A DNA stretch of 64,000 bases, taken from NCBI GenBank assembly GCA_016617785.1, contig JADILM010000011.1, positions 558,001 through 622,000 of the forward strand. Direction: 5' to 3'. This document shows positions 44,220 to 55,640 of this stretch, piece by piece. This stretch comes from Sporobolomyces roseus (Eukaryota > Basidiomycota > Microbotryomycetes > Sporidiobolales > Sporidiobolaceae). The notes beneath the pieces are model-generated. The model ran no database searches, was not told where the DNA came from, and saw only the letters and a program-made list of their open reading frames with translations. Each line of letters opens with the position of its first letter. The stretch's first letter is position 1. The translations under genes were made by a program, and so were the position numbers.

Positions 44220-44796
44220 AGAACCTCGGTCTGGATGGTTAGGAATGAAACAGCTTGTTGTAACCTTACTGTATGTTCGCTTTAATGGGTCAAATGGAGG
44301 AACGGGGAACTTTCGAGCGAAGGGAACGAAGTGTCGCGAAGACAAAGGTCGATTTGCACCGTGTACGTCAACTCTTCCTCCCTGGTTCCATAGCCTGCAC
44401 TCTACTGACCCTGGACTACTATCATCGACAGTGTGTAGAGCGATCCTGTCAATGTTTGAAAGACAGACAACTCTTTGCGAAATTTGCGAAATACCTCTTT
44501 CGCTTGTTCGCTATCTTCGCAACTCTCCAGGTTCTCCGGAATCGCTCACTATCAGCGCATGCTGCTCTCAGTATCTCAAGATTGCGCCGTCTCTCCCCTC
44601 TCGACTCGATTTCGATCTGGACCAGAACTTCTCGCCTCTCCCTACGCTCGCCCGTCGCTTCTGAGCTGCTAGATCTCACTAAAGTAAGATGGCGGTGGGT
44701 CAGTAGCTTCGCCATGCTGGCTTCGACAGGCTCAGCTTCCTGGATTGCTCTCTTTCTCCTCTTTACCACTTTGCTCCTTTTTTCGACTTTCTCATC
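44220..44796 (+). promoter_or_regulatory. Upstream region of the seven-span protein with a 175-codon ORF
   Basis: The 577-nt gap contains an uninterrupted ATG-to-TGA ORF (44273-44800, 175 codons) whose stop overlaps the next start as ATGA. It is Leu/Arg/Ser-rich with a hydrophobic end and contains the doubled motif TTTGCGAAATTTGCGAAA at 44477-44494. It could be a leader with a long upstream ORF, or a separate small gene. I cannot tell. Confidence 0.35.
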
Positions 44797-47261
44797 ATGA
44801 CAAGCACAACCGTAGGACATTCGTTCGCAGAGGTAGCTGGCCGAAGGATCTTCCTCGTGCTAGTGACACTGCGGGATCCGAAGATGGCAGTTACAGAAGT
44901 TTTCGCTCTCGCTCACTCTGGTTTCGCTGTAAGTTCTGTTCTTCCCCTTCAGATCAGAGTCGCAACTTACTGACGAATCGTGTACAGTACCGACCTGTCG
45001 GGCTCTTCGTGATACCCTTCAGCTTCTCTTTCGCCCTTCTTTTGATCGCTCTTTTCTCCCTTGGTCGACACATCGCCTCTCCTTCCAAGGTAGCGCCAAT
45101 CCGCTTCTTCACCTTACCAGACGATCAGAATCGACAAAGAAGAGCGATTCTGGCAGGGAAGAAGCTGTGGACTTGGGGAGCTCTGCTGTTCTCAGCTCGT
45201 GAGTTTCGCTTTCTCCCCAATCGTTCGCGATCCCAGTCTCACGATTCTCCTCGGAACAGTGACAATAGCGCAACTCTTCTTTGACTTGCGATTCGGAAAG
45301 CTAGCTTCAGGTCTATTGGCGCCTCGAATACTCAGTGATCTCGCTTTGTACGTGCTCTCGACTCGTGTAGAGGCCCAACCTCGAGACTGACTAAAGCTCC
45401 TACAGCTTCTTCCTCTGGACGACAGCATTCGTGCATGTTATCTCAGCACATCACTCAATACCTCTCCTTCGCGCTACATCGACTTACGAACCGCCTCGAG
45501 TCCTCGCTCGACCGCTCTTTCGACCATTCTCGACCACAGCAACCATTCTCACTTTCCCCCTCCTCCTTCTAGCCTTACTCGCAAGTGCCGCTATCTACGA
45601 CTCTGAGGGCATCTTCTCGCTACACTCCTCAATCCGTCAAACCTCGCAGCTTTTCGCGGATGCTTTCGACTCGACGTTGGAAGACTCGAAGAGCGGGACT
45701 ACTCTAGGCCCAGCGTCGTATGCTGAGATAGAGGGAAGAATGGCGGAAGGATGGAGACTGGCTTTGAGAGGGACTGGGTCAGCAGTCAAAGTTTGCTCAC
45801 TAGCAATTCTGTTGATCGCTCTCTTTGGTGTCGAAACGAGGGTATACCTTCGATACTGGCAGCTCAGCAAGGTGAGTCCTCTGTCTCGCCTCAGTCTGAG
45901 AGCTCTGGCTGACAATTTGTTCGCAAATAGAATGCGAAACGAGAAGATCGATTAACCAGGAGTAACGTTCGCAAGACATCACGTCAAAGATCCGAGAAAG
46001 ACCTCCCTGCTTTCCGACCAAACAGTCGACAGAGTGCGAATCGACAACACGCTTTCGTCCCTACGCTTCCCTTTCACCAACCTCCTCCCGCTTCTTTACC
46101 AATGTGTCGCGCCGCAACCCGTTCTTCGACTGCTTCCTCCTCGACATCTTCCATCGGCTACTCTTCAGACTACCACGACTACGATCCTTACGACTTACGC
46201 TCAGCTACTCCTTATACGACTCTCCCTCGATACGCTACTCCTCTCGAACGCTCTCGCTCTTCCGATTCCGCTCTCTACACCGAAGAACCCGTTTCGGCTC
46301 TATCCACATCTTCGCTCTCCACCCATCTCCCTTACCGTACTCCGCGAAGATCTTCCTCCTTCGATTCGACTTTCACAGACAGTCCCGACTGCCTCCCTTA
46401 CCTTTCGAACGACTCCCTTCCTCCATCCGCTGCCCACACCCCCTCTTCCTCTTACTTGAATCGAGCCTACGACAGTCAAGAGCGAGAGCTCGAGAAGTAT
46501 CGACTTGCGAGACCTCGATCAGCAGCTCGCAGACCGGGAAGGCAATTGAGCTGGGAAGTCGAGGCAGAACCGGAAGAGAACCGAGGTGGTTTAGGGGCTC
46601 CTGGGGATCGAAGAACGTACGATACACTACCTATCTACGCTTCGAGAGTTGGAAGTAGTTCAATGAAGCGAGCAATGAGCGAGGAGGAAACGGGCGAACT
46701 GCGAAGTTCAGCGATGACAGCAAGGTCCTGGAGTGTCGATTCCTACACCTCCCAAGACAGCCTCGTCGAGGACAAGATTGAAGACATCAGCGAAGATTTC
46801 GTCGACGGGAGTGAGCAAGGAGGTTACGCTGGACCCTCGTCTCGTTGCTTAAAAGCCATGATGAAGGCGAGATTGGCGGACGCCCTCTGGTCATCTGGGA
46901 TCCTCACGGTATCTGCTCTACTCTTCGTAGTCAAAGCGGTATGGGGAGGCAAGATCATGTCGTCAACTAGCGTGCGTTCCCTTTTTCTCAATTCTTCTTC
47001 TCGTCGAAACGAGGTGTTGACTGTCTTCCTCATTCATAGCTCGCGTTTTTCGTCCTCATATTCGAACACACTCTCCCAGGACTCGTACTCTTCGTGTACT
47101 TCTCAGTGTCGTACTGTCGAGAAATGAGTGGACGAGTCGATGCAACCCTCTTCAAGAAAACGAGATGGGGCAGGGATCTGAATGACGAAGGCTGGTGGAT
47201 ACCTTCTGACGAGGCTGATAGATCCGAGAGTGAACGGAAGCGGTGTAGCGAGGGACAGTGA
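44797..47261 (+). CDS. Unknown multi-pass membrane protein
   Basis: Six exons (44797-44928, 44988-45198, 45260-45347, 45406-45871, 45931-46971, 47040-47261) encode 719 aa. I count about seven hydrophobic segments: VGLFVIPFSFSFALLLIALF, WTWGALLFSALTIAQLFF, FFFLWTTAFVHVISA, ILTFPLLLLALLASAAI, VCSLAILLIALFGV, and near the C-terminus SGILTVSALLFVVKAVW and FFVLIFEHTLPGLVLFVYFS. Between spans 5 and 6 is a ~350-aa Ser/Thr/Tyr-rich disordered loop with many potential phosphosites (SYTSQDSLVEDKIEDISEDF). The topology resembles fungal plasma-membrane or ER proteins of unknown function; no transporter motif was recognised. The frame closes exactly with the six exons. Confidence 0.75.
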
Positions 47262-47729
47262 GAAGAAAGGAGGGCAGCAGATGAGATCTCGAAAGGTAGA
47301 CGAGGCATCTGACTAGAAAGTAGAGACATCGATCTCGTAATCATCGTCTGTGCTCAACCCTTGAAACACTGATCGATTATCTTCGAGCTATCACAAGGGT
47401 TCCGAGAGAACGAAGGGGTCAACTTGAGTTCGAGAGAAGCTGTTTCGTTCTCGTTTGGATACAGAGAACCCTCGTGCTGGTCTTGCTACAGCGTAAATCT
47501 AGTCTGGCAGCGATGCTGCAATAGGAGGTTTGTCTGCCCACTGTGTTCACCGAAACTCTCGATCCGGGTCCGTGCGCTCTGTCAACTTCTCATCAGACGA
47601 GTTTGTGGTTTGTCCTTCTGTGCTTCGAGGTTCAAGGACGATGCACTCTCTCTCTTTTTCATTACATTACGCTTCCAAGCTTGTCTCCCTCACTAGTTGC
47701 AACTGCTTCCTCCCGCAACCTCGAAAGCC
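47262..47729 (+). other. Spacer before the Clp1-like gene
   Basis: 468 nt holding the 3' end of the membrane-protein gene and the Clp1-like promoter. Short frames are present on both strands without support. Nothing else is seen. Confidence 0.35.
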
Positions 47730-48810
47730 ATGACCTCCCTCGCCTCCTCGTCATCTTCTCTCTTCACAGGAGGACAAAGCAGCTGCTCCACAGCTGAATC
47801 GTCCTACGCCAACACTCTTCCGCCTCAGCCAGCCAGTCAACCTCTCAGACTCCCTTCGCTCAAAGCTTCTCTCATTCACCTTCCTCTTCACCTTCCGTCT
47901 CCTCCGGAACCCTTCGCCGAAGTCGAAGAGCGCCTCATACTCGATGATGATCTTCAGGGTGCACCACAAGGTTTCGTCGTTCACAAGCTCAGAAGTTTGG
48001 GTGAGTTTCGAAAGTTTCGAATCGACGGCTGCGAATAGTCTCGTTGACTCCTCCTGATCCCTTCGAATAGGTCCTTCCTTACTCAAAGCGACGACGAATA
48101 CTTGTCTGTACATCCCTCCTGGACCAACACTGCCTCAGTACCTCCGATGCATTCTCCCTCCGCTCTCCTCCCTCGACTCAGCATCTGTCTTCCGACCATC
48201 TCATATCCTCGCCATTCGCTCTAATGACTCCCCTCGTACCCTCCTCTTACCTATACACGGTCTCCTCTTCGCTGCCGTTTCTCCACCTCTCGCCGTCCTC
48301 TCGTCGAGACCGGAGAAGCAACCCCCTCACTGCAGCCTCCCCGACACTCCTCGACCTGCTATCGACGAGCAATCTCTCGCTGAAGACAAAACCGACCTTC
48401 CAATCATCGATCTAAACATTCCTTCGTCGACGGCGTTCCCTCTCCTCCAGGGATGGATCTACCTTCGTTCCGCCTCGATCCTCCTCTCGAGCCTTCTTCC
48501 CGAATATGCCTCTTCTTCTTCAGCAAAGTCCGCTCCATCTTCCCTCTCGCACCTCCTGAATCCTGAGAGTTCACCATCAACTTCTCGAACTCCCGAATCA
48601 TTAGCCGTCTCTCTCGCCAACCTTCCCTCATCCGTCCTTTTCAAGCACATTCGTCTCGTGCACGGTCTGTGGAACAATGTCGTATGTCTTCAGATCGGAG
48701 ATGAAGAGTTATGGAGAACGATGGGTTTAGCTTGGAAGATTATTATTGCGGCGTTAGCTTTGAAGCAGCGAGAGAAGAAAACGAAGAACTCCGAAGCAGG
48801 AAGAGCTTGA
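47730..48810 (+). CDS. clp1: Clp1-like protein (clampless1, sexual development regulator)
   Basis: Two exons (47730-48000, 48071-48810) encode 336 aa. The protein has no enzymatic motif but follows the pattern I associate with basidiomycete Clp1: a disordered Ser-rich start; a block LLLPIHGLLFAAVSPPLAVL; the PIIDLNIPSSTAFPLLQGWI segment followed by YLRSASILLSSLLPE; and a C-terminal FKHIRLVHGLWNNVVCLQIG, EELWRTMGLAWKII. In Coprinopsis and Ustilago, Clp1 is required for clamp formation and dikaryon proliferation downstream of the mating-type homeodomain proteins. Assignment rests on motif memory, so alignment to known Clp1 proteins is needed to secure it. The family appears restricted to basidiomycetes, which supports the taxonomic call. 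Confidence 0.7.
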
Positions 48811-49006
48811 GGATAGTAGAGTTGTCGAGCGAGGGTGCTGTTACTGTTGTTGTACCTGTACTTGTTCCTTTTCGTCTTTTCACCGTCAAATATTGAAACC
48901 TGATTCTGCTTGACCATCTTCTTCCACGGGCGAGCTTCGAGCGAGCGAGGTACGCTGCTCTGACTCACACGAGACGTCACGCCGAACAGAGAGGAAGAGG
49001 AATGTA

Positions 49007-51520
49007 TTACTTAGCAGTAATCAACCTTACGACTCCTCCTATTCTCTCCGCCAAACTCTTCCCGTAAGCCAGCTTGATCAATCCACTAACGAAACTCCAT
49101 GCTCCGCTACCACTCTTGATAGGATAGGAGAGTAGAGGAGGGATACCGGTTTGAACGACACCGTGTAGCCTATCTTCGCAAACTGCTTTGAGGTTGCAAA
49201 GACCTCGCAAACCTTCGGGTCCAGCGAATCTGCCAGCGTTTCCTGAAGCTTTCGCACCTCCGAAAGGTAGCGATTGGTTCAAGTAGAAGACTGTGACAAG
49301 CAGAAATGATTAGCATTGAAAAGCAGCTTGAGAAAACGAGAATAGTCCTTACCTCCGAAATCTGTAACCGGGAAGCACATCTAACATCAGTCACATGCGA
49401 TGAGAAATGGTGAGGTGAATGCTGACTTACCGTTCGAGCAGACCATCCCACATTCGAGACGATCCATGACATATCTGCAATCTCTCTTGTTCTTTCCAAA
49501 GACTGATGCGCCGAGACCGTATCGAGTACCGTTGGCGAGAGCGACTGCCTCGTCAAGAGTATCGTATTTGAGAACCGTCATGACCGGAGCGAAGACTTCT
49601 TGCTGAGCGATAGCCATTTCGGGTTTACTGCATCGTATTGCGAAACTTGTCAGTCGATAGTCACTAAGAGGTAGAAGTATAAGACTCACACGTCAACGAG
49701 AAGAGTAGGTTGAAAGTAGTGACCATCTCCGACGAGATCACGACTCGCTCGCTTACCTCCAACAAGACATCTCGCCCCATTCTTGACGGCGTCTTCGATC
49801 AAGCCTTCGAGAGTATCGAACAGCCGATCGGTGACCATCGCACCCACGTCGATTTGTTTGTCGTTCGCGTTCGGCGAGAGAACGTCTCCGAGCTTGAGAT
49901 CTTCGATGCGGGTTGTCGCTTCGGAAACGAAAGAATCATACAGTGACGAATGGACGAGGAAACGTTCGGCGCCGATACAGTTCTGCGAGGCAGCTTGGCT
50001 GTGCTCGCCACCATCAAAGATCAATGCCTCGAATCTCGAGATTGATCGAAGGAGGACGACGCACAATACAGCTCGCATCCAAGTGTTCATGAAGAACTTG
50101 ACGTCTGCCGAAGGGAGAATGACAGCGGGATCCTAGCAAAACAAACAAAAATCAGGATCAGCTCGACGTCGTTCTGCAATCGATCGAAGAAAACTGACCT
50201 TTCCACCGAGTTCGAGCAAAACTGGAGTTCCGACTTCAGCTGCTTTTAGTGCTACTTTCTTTCCTACTTCTTCGGATCCGATCTGAATTCCGAACCATCA
50301 GTCTAGCGCTACGGGTCAACTCGGAGAATGGGAACATACGAAAGTGATGTGCTTGATTCGGGGATCTCCTGTGAGAGCTTCGACACTATCCGGGAGAGTT
50401 ACGGCAATTTGCACAAGTTCGGGATCCTGCAAAGTAGAAGACAAGTCCAGCCAGATCAGTCGCTGATAATTCTGAAAGAAGTAGAGGAAAGCGAGACTGT
50501 ACCTCTCCGCAAGCACTCAAGCAAGATCGAACAGCTTCAATAACATGCAGCGAGGACCAAGCGACGTTCTCTGAAGGTTTGACGACGATTGCGTTGCCGG
50601 AGAAGAGCGCTGCGATGATAGGCGAGAGCGAGTTGTGCACTGGATAATTCCAACTAACGATCGCTGCGACTACTCCGAGGGGTTCGTAGACAACTTTCGA
50701 AACTTTGTGAGCGAGGAGAAGGTTTGTACTGTGATGTCATTCATCAGCAGCAGCTCGTCTGACGGGTATTCAGAAGCTGAAACGGCAAGAAGTAGACTCA
50801 CGATCGATAATCCGGTTTCAAGCATTCTTCTCCGTTCGCAATCGTCCATCTCAGCTTCTCACAAGTAGTCAGAATTTCACCGAATGCAGCGTCGACAACT
50901 GTATCGAGCTCAGAGTCAGCCTCTCAATACGCATCGAGGAATCTTCAAGAGACGCTCACGAGTCTTTCCGCTATCCCGACTTGCCATTTTCGACAAAGCC
51001 TCCATCTCCCTCACCGTGAACTCCAACAGAGTCCTCAAAACGCGTCTCCTTCTCGCCCAACTACTGTTCCCCCAACCTTTCTGTGCCTCTACCGCTCTCC
51101 CAATCTTTCCTGAGATATCGTCTCGACTCGCAGAAGGGATCGTCGCGAGGTGTTGCGCTGAAGCTGGAGCGTAGGCAGTGATGTAGGAGCGTTTCGAGTC
51201 TGTAGAGTTGGTCGACGGGAGGAGCGATGGTGTTTGTAGATGAGAATGGATGGATGGGTTTAAGATCACTTGAGACGACCATGTCGATCTGTGAATCGCG
51301 TGGGTCAATGCAACATCGCTTGTGTAGCCTTGATAGGGACTCACTGGATCTCTGGAGGTGCTGACCAGGTGAAATGAGCGGCTCTTTCTAAAGTCGGGAC
51401 GTGAAGGAATCGAAAATACAGCGCTACGAGGATCAGAGGAGCTGATGCTAGAGCTAGTGTCCGTATGACATCTTGAGGGAGCTGCTCGAGCAGGTGGTCG
51501 AGTCGAGAACCGATGGTCAT
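49007..51520 (-). CDS. MSC7: Membrane-anchored aldehyde dehydrogenase (MSC7-like)
   Basis: Eleven exons (51520-51345, 51288-50960, 50898-50802, 50728-50503, 50426-50340, 50282-50199, 50132-50065, 49998-49690, 49627-49431, 49361-49353, 49290-49007) encode 621 aa. An N-terminal hydrophobic segment (IRTLALASAPLILVALYFRF) predicts a membrane anchor. The ALDH fold shows VVAAIVSWNYPVHN, NAIVVKPSENVAWSS, the catalytic Glu region VLLELGGKDPAVILP, the catalytic Cys in FQAASQNCIGAERF, and EVFAPVMTVLKY, and ends with SLPFGGAKASGNAGRFAGPE. The anchor and extended length match yeast Msc7, an ER-located ALDH of unsettled substrate. Exon 10 is a 9-nt microexon, required by frame. The donor after MRAV at 50064 restores the family motif VFQAASQN. 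Confidence 0.93.
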
Positions 51521-51689
51521 GAGTTGGAAGTTGAGCGCGAAAGGGAACAGTTGAAACGTTGAGAGAACCGAAAAATAATCGCAAATCTCCTTCGCACAAT
51601 TCCGTTCATTCGAGGCAATGGTCGCAAAGGCAAAGAGTAGGGAGGCCCTTCTCGTCAACAGGGCTCGACCAGCGGGGGCAAAAAATCAA

Positions 51690-51782
51690 TGATGTCTGTG
51701 AGATTCGAACTCACGCCCTTTCGGACCAGCGGATCAGAGATGAACCTTAAGCTGGCGCCTTAGACCGCTCGGCCAAAACACC
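51690..51782 (-). tRNA. trnL-AAG: tRNA-Leu(AAG) with intron, copy 3
   Basis: 93-nt minus-strand copy with the same 13-nt intron as copy 1 and the same type II arms. Its 3' flank is unrelated to copies 1 and 2, but its 5' flank is shared. It lies 170 bp upstream of the MSC7-like start codon on the same strand. Confidence 0.92.
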
Positions 51783-51832
51783 TTGAAAAGCACAGAGCCG
51801 CCAGCAAATTTACAATATATGTCCATTGTAAG

Positions 51833-52005
51833 CTGACTTCGCAAGAGGAGTTTTTCACTTTTTTCGCTTTCTCTCGTGGTTTTCGACGTTGCTGCCTCCG
51901 GTCCTCGTTCGTCGAGGTCTTCTCTGTCGCTGTGAGCATCCTCACGCTCTCATCGTCGTCGAGCGCAGGTTGGTTCGATCGAACGGTTTCTTCGCGAGCT
52001 TCGAA
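51833..52005. repeat. Shared 5' flank of tRNA-Leu copies 1 and 3
   Basis: This block resembles 36151-36325 over about 170 nt, with runs such as TTCGCAAGAGGAGTTT, CTGCCTCCGGTCCTCGTTCG and CGATCGAACGGTTTCTTCGC. Both blocks lie 50-230 bp upstream of the tRNA 5' ends. The part nearest the tRNA (TTCGCAAGAGGAG, CTTTCTCTCG) is also present upstream of copy 2. Confidence 0.75.
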
Positions 52006-52340
52006 GCTTCGTTTTGTTCCTCACCGAGCGAGTCTCTTCGACATACCGTAGCTTGCTACATTGCGAGAGATATTGGCCCCTCTCCACAATGCTGGGGCAC
52101 AGCGAAGGAAACACGAGACGACAGCTGAGAGTAGCGAATGCGACGAGTAAGGCTTCGTCTTGCGTGGCTCTTCCTTGCATGTTCTTAGGGCTCTCTGTCA
52201 CTTCTCTCGATCGCGATTAATCGAAGAAGACGGAAATATATACTTCTGATGATTCCACGTTGAAGAGACATAGCGAATAAAAGGCAAACTACCGAATTCA
52301 TTTCCGTACAAACACCTTTTCATTTTCGAGTCTCTCTTTC

Positions 52341-54316
52341 TTATCCCGACTGCGATTTCTGTTGAGCCTGTGGAGCCATACCCATCCTAATATCAGCTTT
52401 CGGGAGGTAGACAGCGAGATAATAGGTTATTCGAACTCACGAGTAAAGCCAACAAAGCTTGAACTTGACTATTTCCAACTTGAGCCTGTTGATCCTGCTG
52501 AGGAGGCTGAGGGGGCTGAGGAGAAGGAGCGGGAGGTTGTTGTGTTTGTTGTGGAACACCAGCTTGAGCGAGTAACGAAGAAACTGCTGCTGGTAGAGGG
52601 ATCGAATTCCCTTCCTTCTGCTGCTGTTGTTGAGGAGGGGGAGCGAGAGAATGTTGGTTCTGAGGATGTTGAGGAGGAGGAGCTTGAGCTTGAGGTTGAG
52701 GAGGTGGAAGTACACCAGAGAGTGCGTTTGGATTCGACATGAGATTCGCTAGGAGTTCTTGCATCTTCTTTGCTTGTTCGACTCCATGACCTGGGTTTTG
52801 TTGAGTAGGAGCTTGAGGAGGTGGTGGGCCTTGTTGATGGTAAGGATCGTTTTGAGGAGGATCCGGAGGAAGAGGGGGTCGATTATCGTAACCGTATTGA
52901 TTCGGGGGAGGAGGTCCTCCATAGCCTTGAGGGGGAGGTGGGATCGATCCAGGTGGAGGAGGATAGTTACCATATGACCCAGGAGGCGGTGGACCATTGA
53001 AGGAATCGGAAGAAGGAGGTGGTGGACCGCCGTAAGAACCAGGAGGAGGAGGTCCATTGAAACCGGGAGGTGGAGGTCCGTTGTAGCCTGGAGGTGGCAT
53101 AGGAGGAGGTGGTCCACCGTAACGATCTCGATCTCGATCTCGATCTCTGTCACTCGGACCTTGATTGGCACAAGGACTTGGGATAGGAGGACCATTATCG
53201 TGATATCCTCCTCCTCCTCGATTCTCATCCCTTCTTCCTCTTGGAGGAGGTCTCGACGTATCCCTACACGCGCTCACTCGAGATCAGGTCGAATTCAATT
53301 CGAAAAAAGAAGTGATAAAGGTGCTTACATTGGATATTTATCCCAAACGAACCTCAAATCTGCAATTCCACCTGCCATTCTCGTTCCATTGACTTTATCA
53401 TAGGCCAATGCCGTACCCCTCGAATCGAAGAACTCGATGTACCTCATATCTTGTCGTTTGAAAGATGGGAAAACGGATTTGAGGTCGCCGAAAGGAGAGA
53501 AGCGGGAATAGACTTCTGCGTCGGAAGGTGGTGGGAGTGCTTGATTGATTCGTGCACCGGGATGAGGGAGGATGACAAGTGAGAGTGTACCCTATAGTTT
53601 CGGATGAGGATCAAATCGTGAGAGAGGGAGAGAGAAAGGAGAAGAACGCTTACTTGTCCTTTATCTCGATCACATTCTTGAGCCAAATCGGCATCTCTCG
53701 GTAGCGAATAATGAACGTCCATCTATACTCGCTCTCTTCACTGATCAGCCTAAAAGCCCAGCTCTTTTCGGAGAGTAGAAAGGCTCACAGGTCTCCCTTG
53801 AATCATTGAATTATGTAGCCTATCCTTTGCCATCATAGCAGCTCTCGCATCATACTGTACTTCCCTCATCTTTCAATCAGCATACGTTCCTTGACTGAGA
53901 AAGAAGAGCGAGAGAACATACGAAAGTGACGAAAGCCATTGCCCTCTTTTCGACGAGATCGAAAAAAGTCTTGATATCGCCAATCGCACTGAACTTTTCC
54001 CTCACCTCGTCGCTCGTCACCCCGAACTATTCCTCACGAGTTCTCATCAGTTGGAGAAAGGAGGCGAAGGAAGGATGGGAGAAGGCGTACTTTGAGGTTT
54101 CGAACGAAGAGAGTTCGACAGGGTCGTTCGCGTTGAACTCGTTGTTGAATCATTGAGGCTTCATCTCGGGAATCAGATTCTTCCGGTCGTCTTCGATAGG
54201 GATCTGTAGAACGGTTTACCCAGGGAGAGCCGGAGAGGACGCAGCCCGAAGTTTCGAAAGGCGGGAGAAGAAGAGAAGAAAAGGAAAAGGGAAAAGTAGA
54301 GTAAGCGACTGATCAT
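52341..54316 (-). CDS. Two-RRM RNA-binding protein (Mei2-like)
   Basis: Eight exons (54316-54310, 54203-54091, 54026-53922, 53854-53789, 53722-53654, 53591-53329, 53263-52441, 52367-52341) encode 490 aa. RRM1 starts at RTLFVRNLKFGVTSDEVREK and contains MAFVTFYDARAAMMAKDRL, ending in the Mei2-type MDVHYSLPRD. RRM2 is GTLSLVILPHPGARINQ ... MRYIEFFDSRGTALAYDKV. The C-terminal half is Pro/Gly/Gln-rich, with an RDRDRDRDR run from a GATCTC repeat near 53120 and a short helix EQAKKMQELLANLMSN. Mei2-family proteins bind RNA in meiosis or mRNA decay, but this one lacks the third RRM. The first coding exon is only 7 nt and its donor is weak, so the start is the least certain part. Confidence 0.82.
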
Positions 54317-54637
54317 TGCGCTTTCACGCGAGAGGGAGAGACGTTGCTTCGGTATTCTCCGTCGAAGGTGTTCGATCTGGCGCGCAGGTGCTTCGGAGTG
54401 CGAGAGATGCAAATTCGCTGAATCGCCAGGTTTCGCCCCAAAAACGCAAGGATCCGACGGCGAAGAGCCTTCCGAGGCACTGAGGAAGGGTCGCTCAAGC
54501 GGCTTCTCGCTTTCGATTATGGCTGGCGCGCTGGCTTTCCCGGGAATCACGGCTGATCGTTCTCGGTTTGAGTTATTCTTTCTGCTTGCTTGCTTGCTTT
54601 CCTTTCCCTTTCCGCGTCTTCCCTTTCCTTTTGTTCC
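54317..54637 (-). promoter_or_regulatory. Promoter and leader of the Mei2-like gene
   Basis: 321 nt between two minus-strand genes. It contains a short GCTT tandem run near 54581-54600 and the 5' leader of the Mei2-like gene. An open frame runs through it (to 54550), but its only ATG is the one called at 54316. Confidence 0.4.
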
Positions 54638-55279
54638 CTAGCTACTTTCCGCACTTTTACTTTCCCAGCTGCCAAACGCTGCTACCCATTCCTCCCAAGT
54701 TGATTCACTCTTAACGACGAATTCGAGTCGAAGACTTTGATCTGAATTTCCCCTCCGAAAACCGTTCGAAGTAGAAAGGAATAGGAAGAAATGATGGTAC
54801 TCACCTCCTCTATCCTCTACCCTCGCACCACCTCCCTCATACCCTCTATCTCCTCCTCCTCTGTCATTCCCATATCCTCCCCTTCCGCCTCCTCCTCTTC
54901 CACCTCTATCCCTTCCCCTCCCTCCCCTGTCTCCCCTATCCCTATCCCTTCCGTAGCCATCATCGTACCCTCCCCCTCCCCTTGCTCTATCGAACCCTGG
55001 ACTAGCAGATCTCCTCCTTCCCCTCGAATTGCCATACCCTTGATCCCCATTCCGAGGGGGTGAAAAATCCCTACCCCTCCCCGGAGGAGGTGGTCCTCTA
55101 TCGCTATACCTATCTCCACCATAACCACCTCCTCCTGAGTCTCGTCGAGCGTGAGAGTTTGGGTGGAATTGAGGTGGAGACATGGGAGGTCTCGAGTGAG
55201 GGGGAGCGTTGTAAGAGTCTCGAGGAGGTGAGCCATAGCCTGGTGGAGGACCACCGGAGGAATAAGGATCGTAGGACAT
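54638..55279 (-). CDS. RGG/SYG-rich RNA-binding-type protein
   Basis: Two exons (55279-54805, 54741-54638) give 192 aa. The 63-nt intron is a multiple of three and lacks an in-frame stop, so an unspliced form would encode a slightly longer protein. The body is Pro/Gly/Ser-rich followed by RGG and RDRGG repeats (DRGGRGRDRGGRGGGG), typical of low-complexity RNA-binding proteins that are Arg-methylated. The short C-terminus is ordered and acidic (LEFVVKSESTWEEWVAAFGS) and resembles the kind of short amphipathic motif that binds a partner. No RRM or other fold is present. Function unknown. Confidence 0.7.
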   Translation of the reverse strand: MSYDPYSSGGPPPGYGSPPRDSYNAPPHSRPPMSPPQFHPNSHARRDSGGGGYGGDRYSDRGPPPPGRGRDFSPPRNGDQGYGNSRGRRRSASPGFDRARGGGGYDDGYGRDRDRGDRGGRGRDRGGRGGGGRGGYGNDRGGGDRGYEGGGARVEDRGGEYHHFFLFLSTSNGFRRGNSDQSLRLEFVVKSESTWEEWVAAFGSWESKSAESS

Positions 55280-55640
55280 TGATTGAAGAGTCTAGAGAGA
55301 GAGGAAAGAGGTTGAGAAATGTGATCGAGAGAGGTTTTCGTCACTCGTGAGGTTGAGTCGTCTAGGTCGTAGTCAATTGCTCGAGTACTCTGTATGATAG
55401 TAGTCAGGTGTACTGGTGAGAAGTAGTAAAGTAAGAGCTGCATTTAATTTCAACTGATTCACCCCGAACATCTGCATCTCGGCTTGCTCTTTCTCCTTGA
55501 CTCGCTACTTCTCCCTGCTCATTCTCACACTCGAGTACTATCCCAAACAACTCTAATCAACGCGTATAATAACCCTCACAATCACTTCCAAAGGCGCCAC
55601 CTCTCTCCTCTCGGTTCCCCCCCCTTCCTCTCAATCAATC
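55280..55640. promoter_or_regulatory. Divergent promoter of the RGG protein and RAB5
   Basis: The 361-nt gap between divergent start codons serves both genes. Pyrimidine-rich DNA precedes the Rab5 ATG. No open frame of interest. Confidence 0.45.

Noticed and set aside
53110..53150. GATCTC tandem repeat as an independent repeat
   Set aside because: It is coding and gives the RDRDRDR run of the Mei2-like protein.
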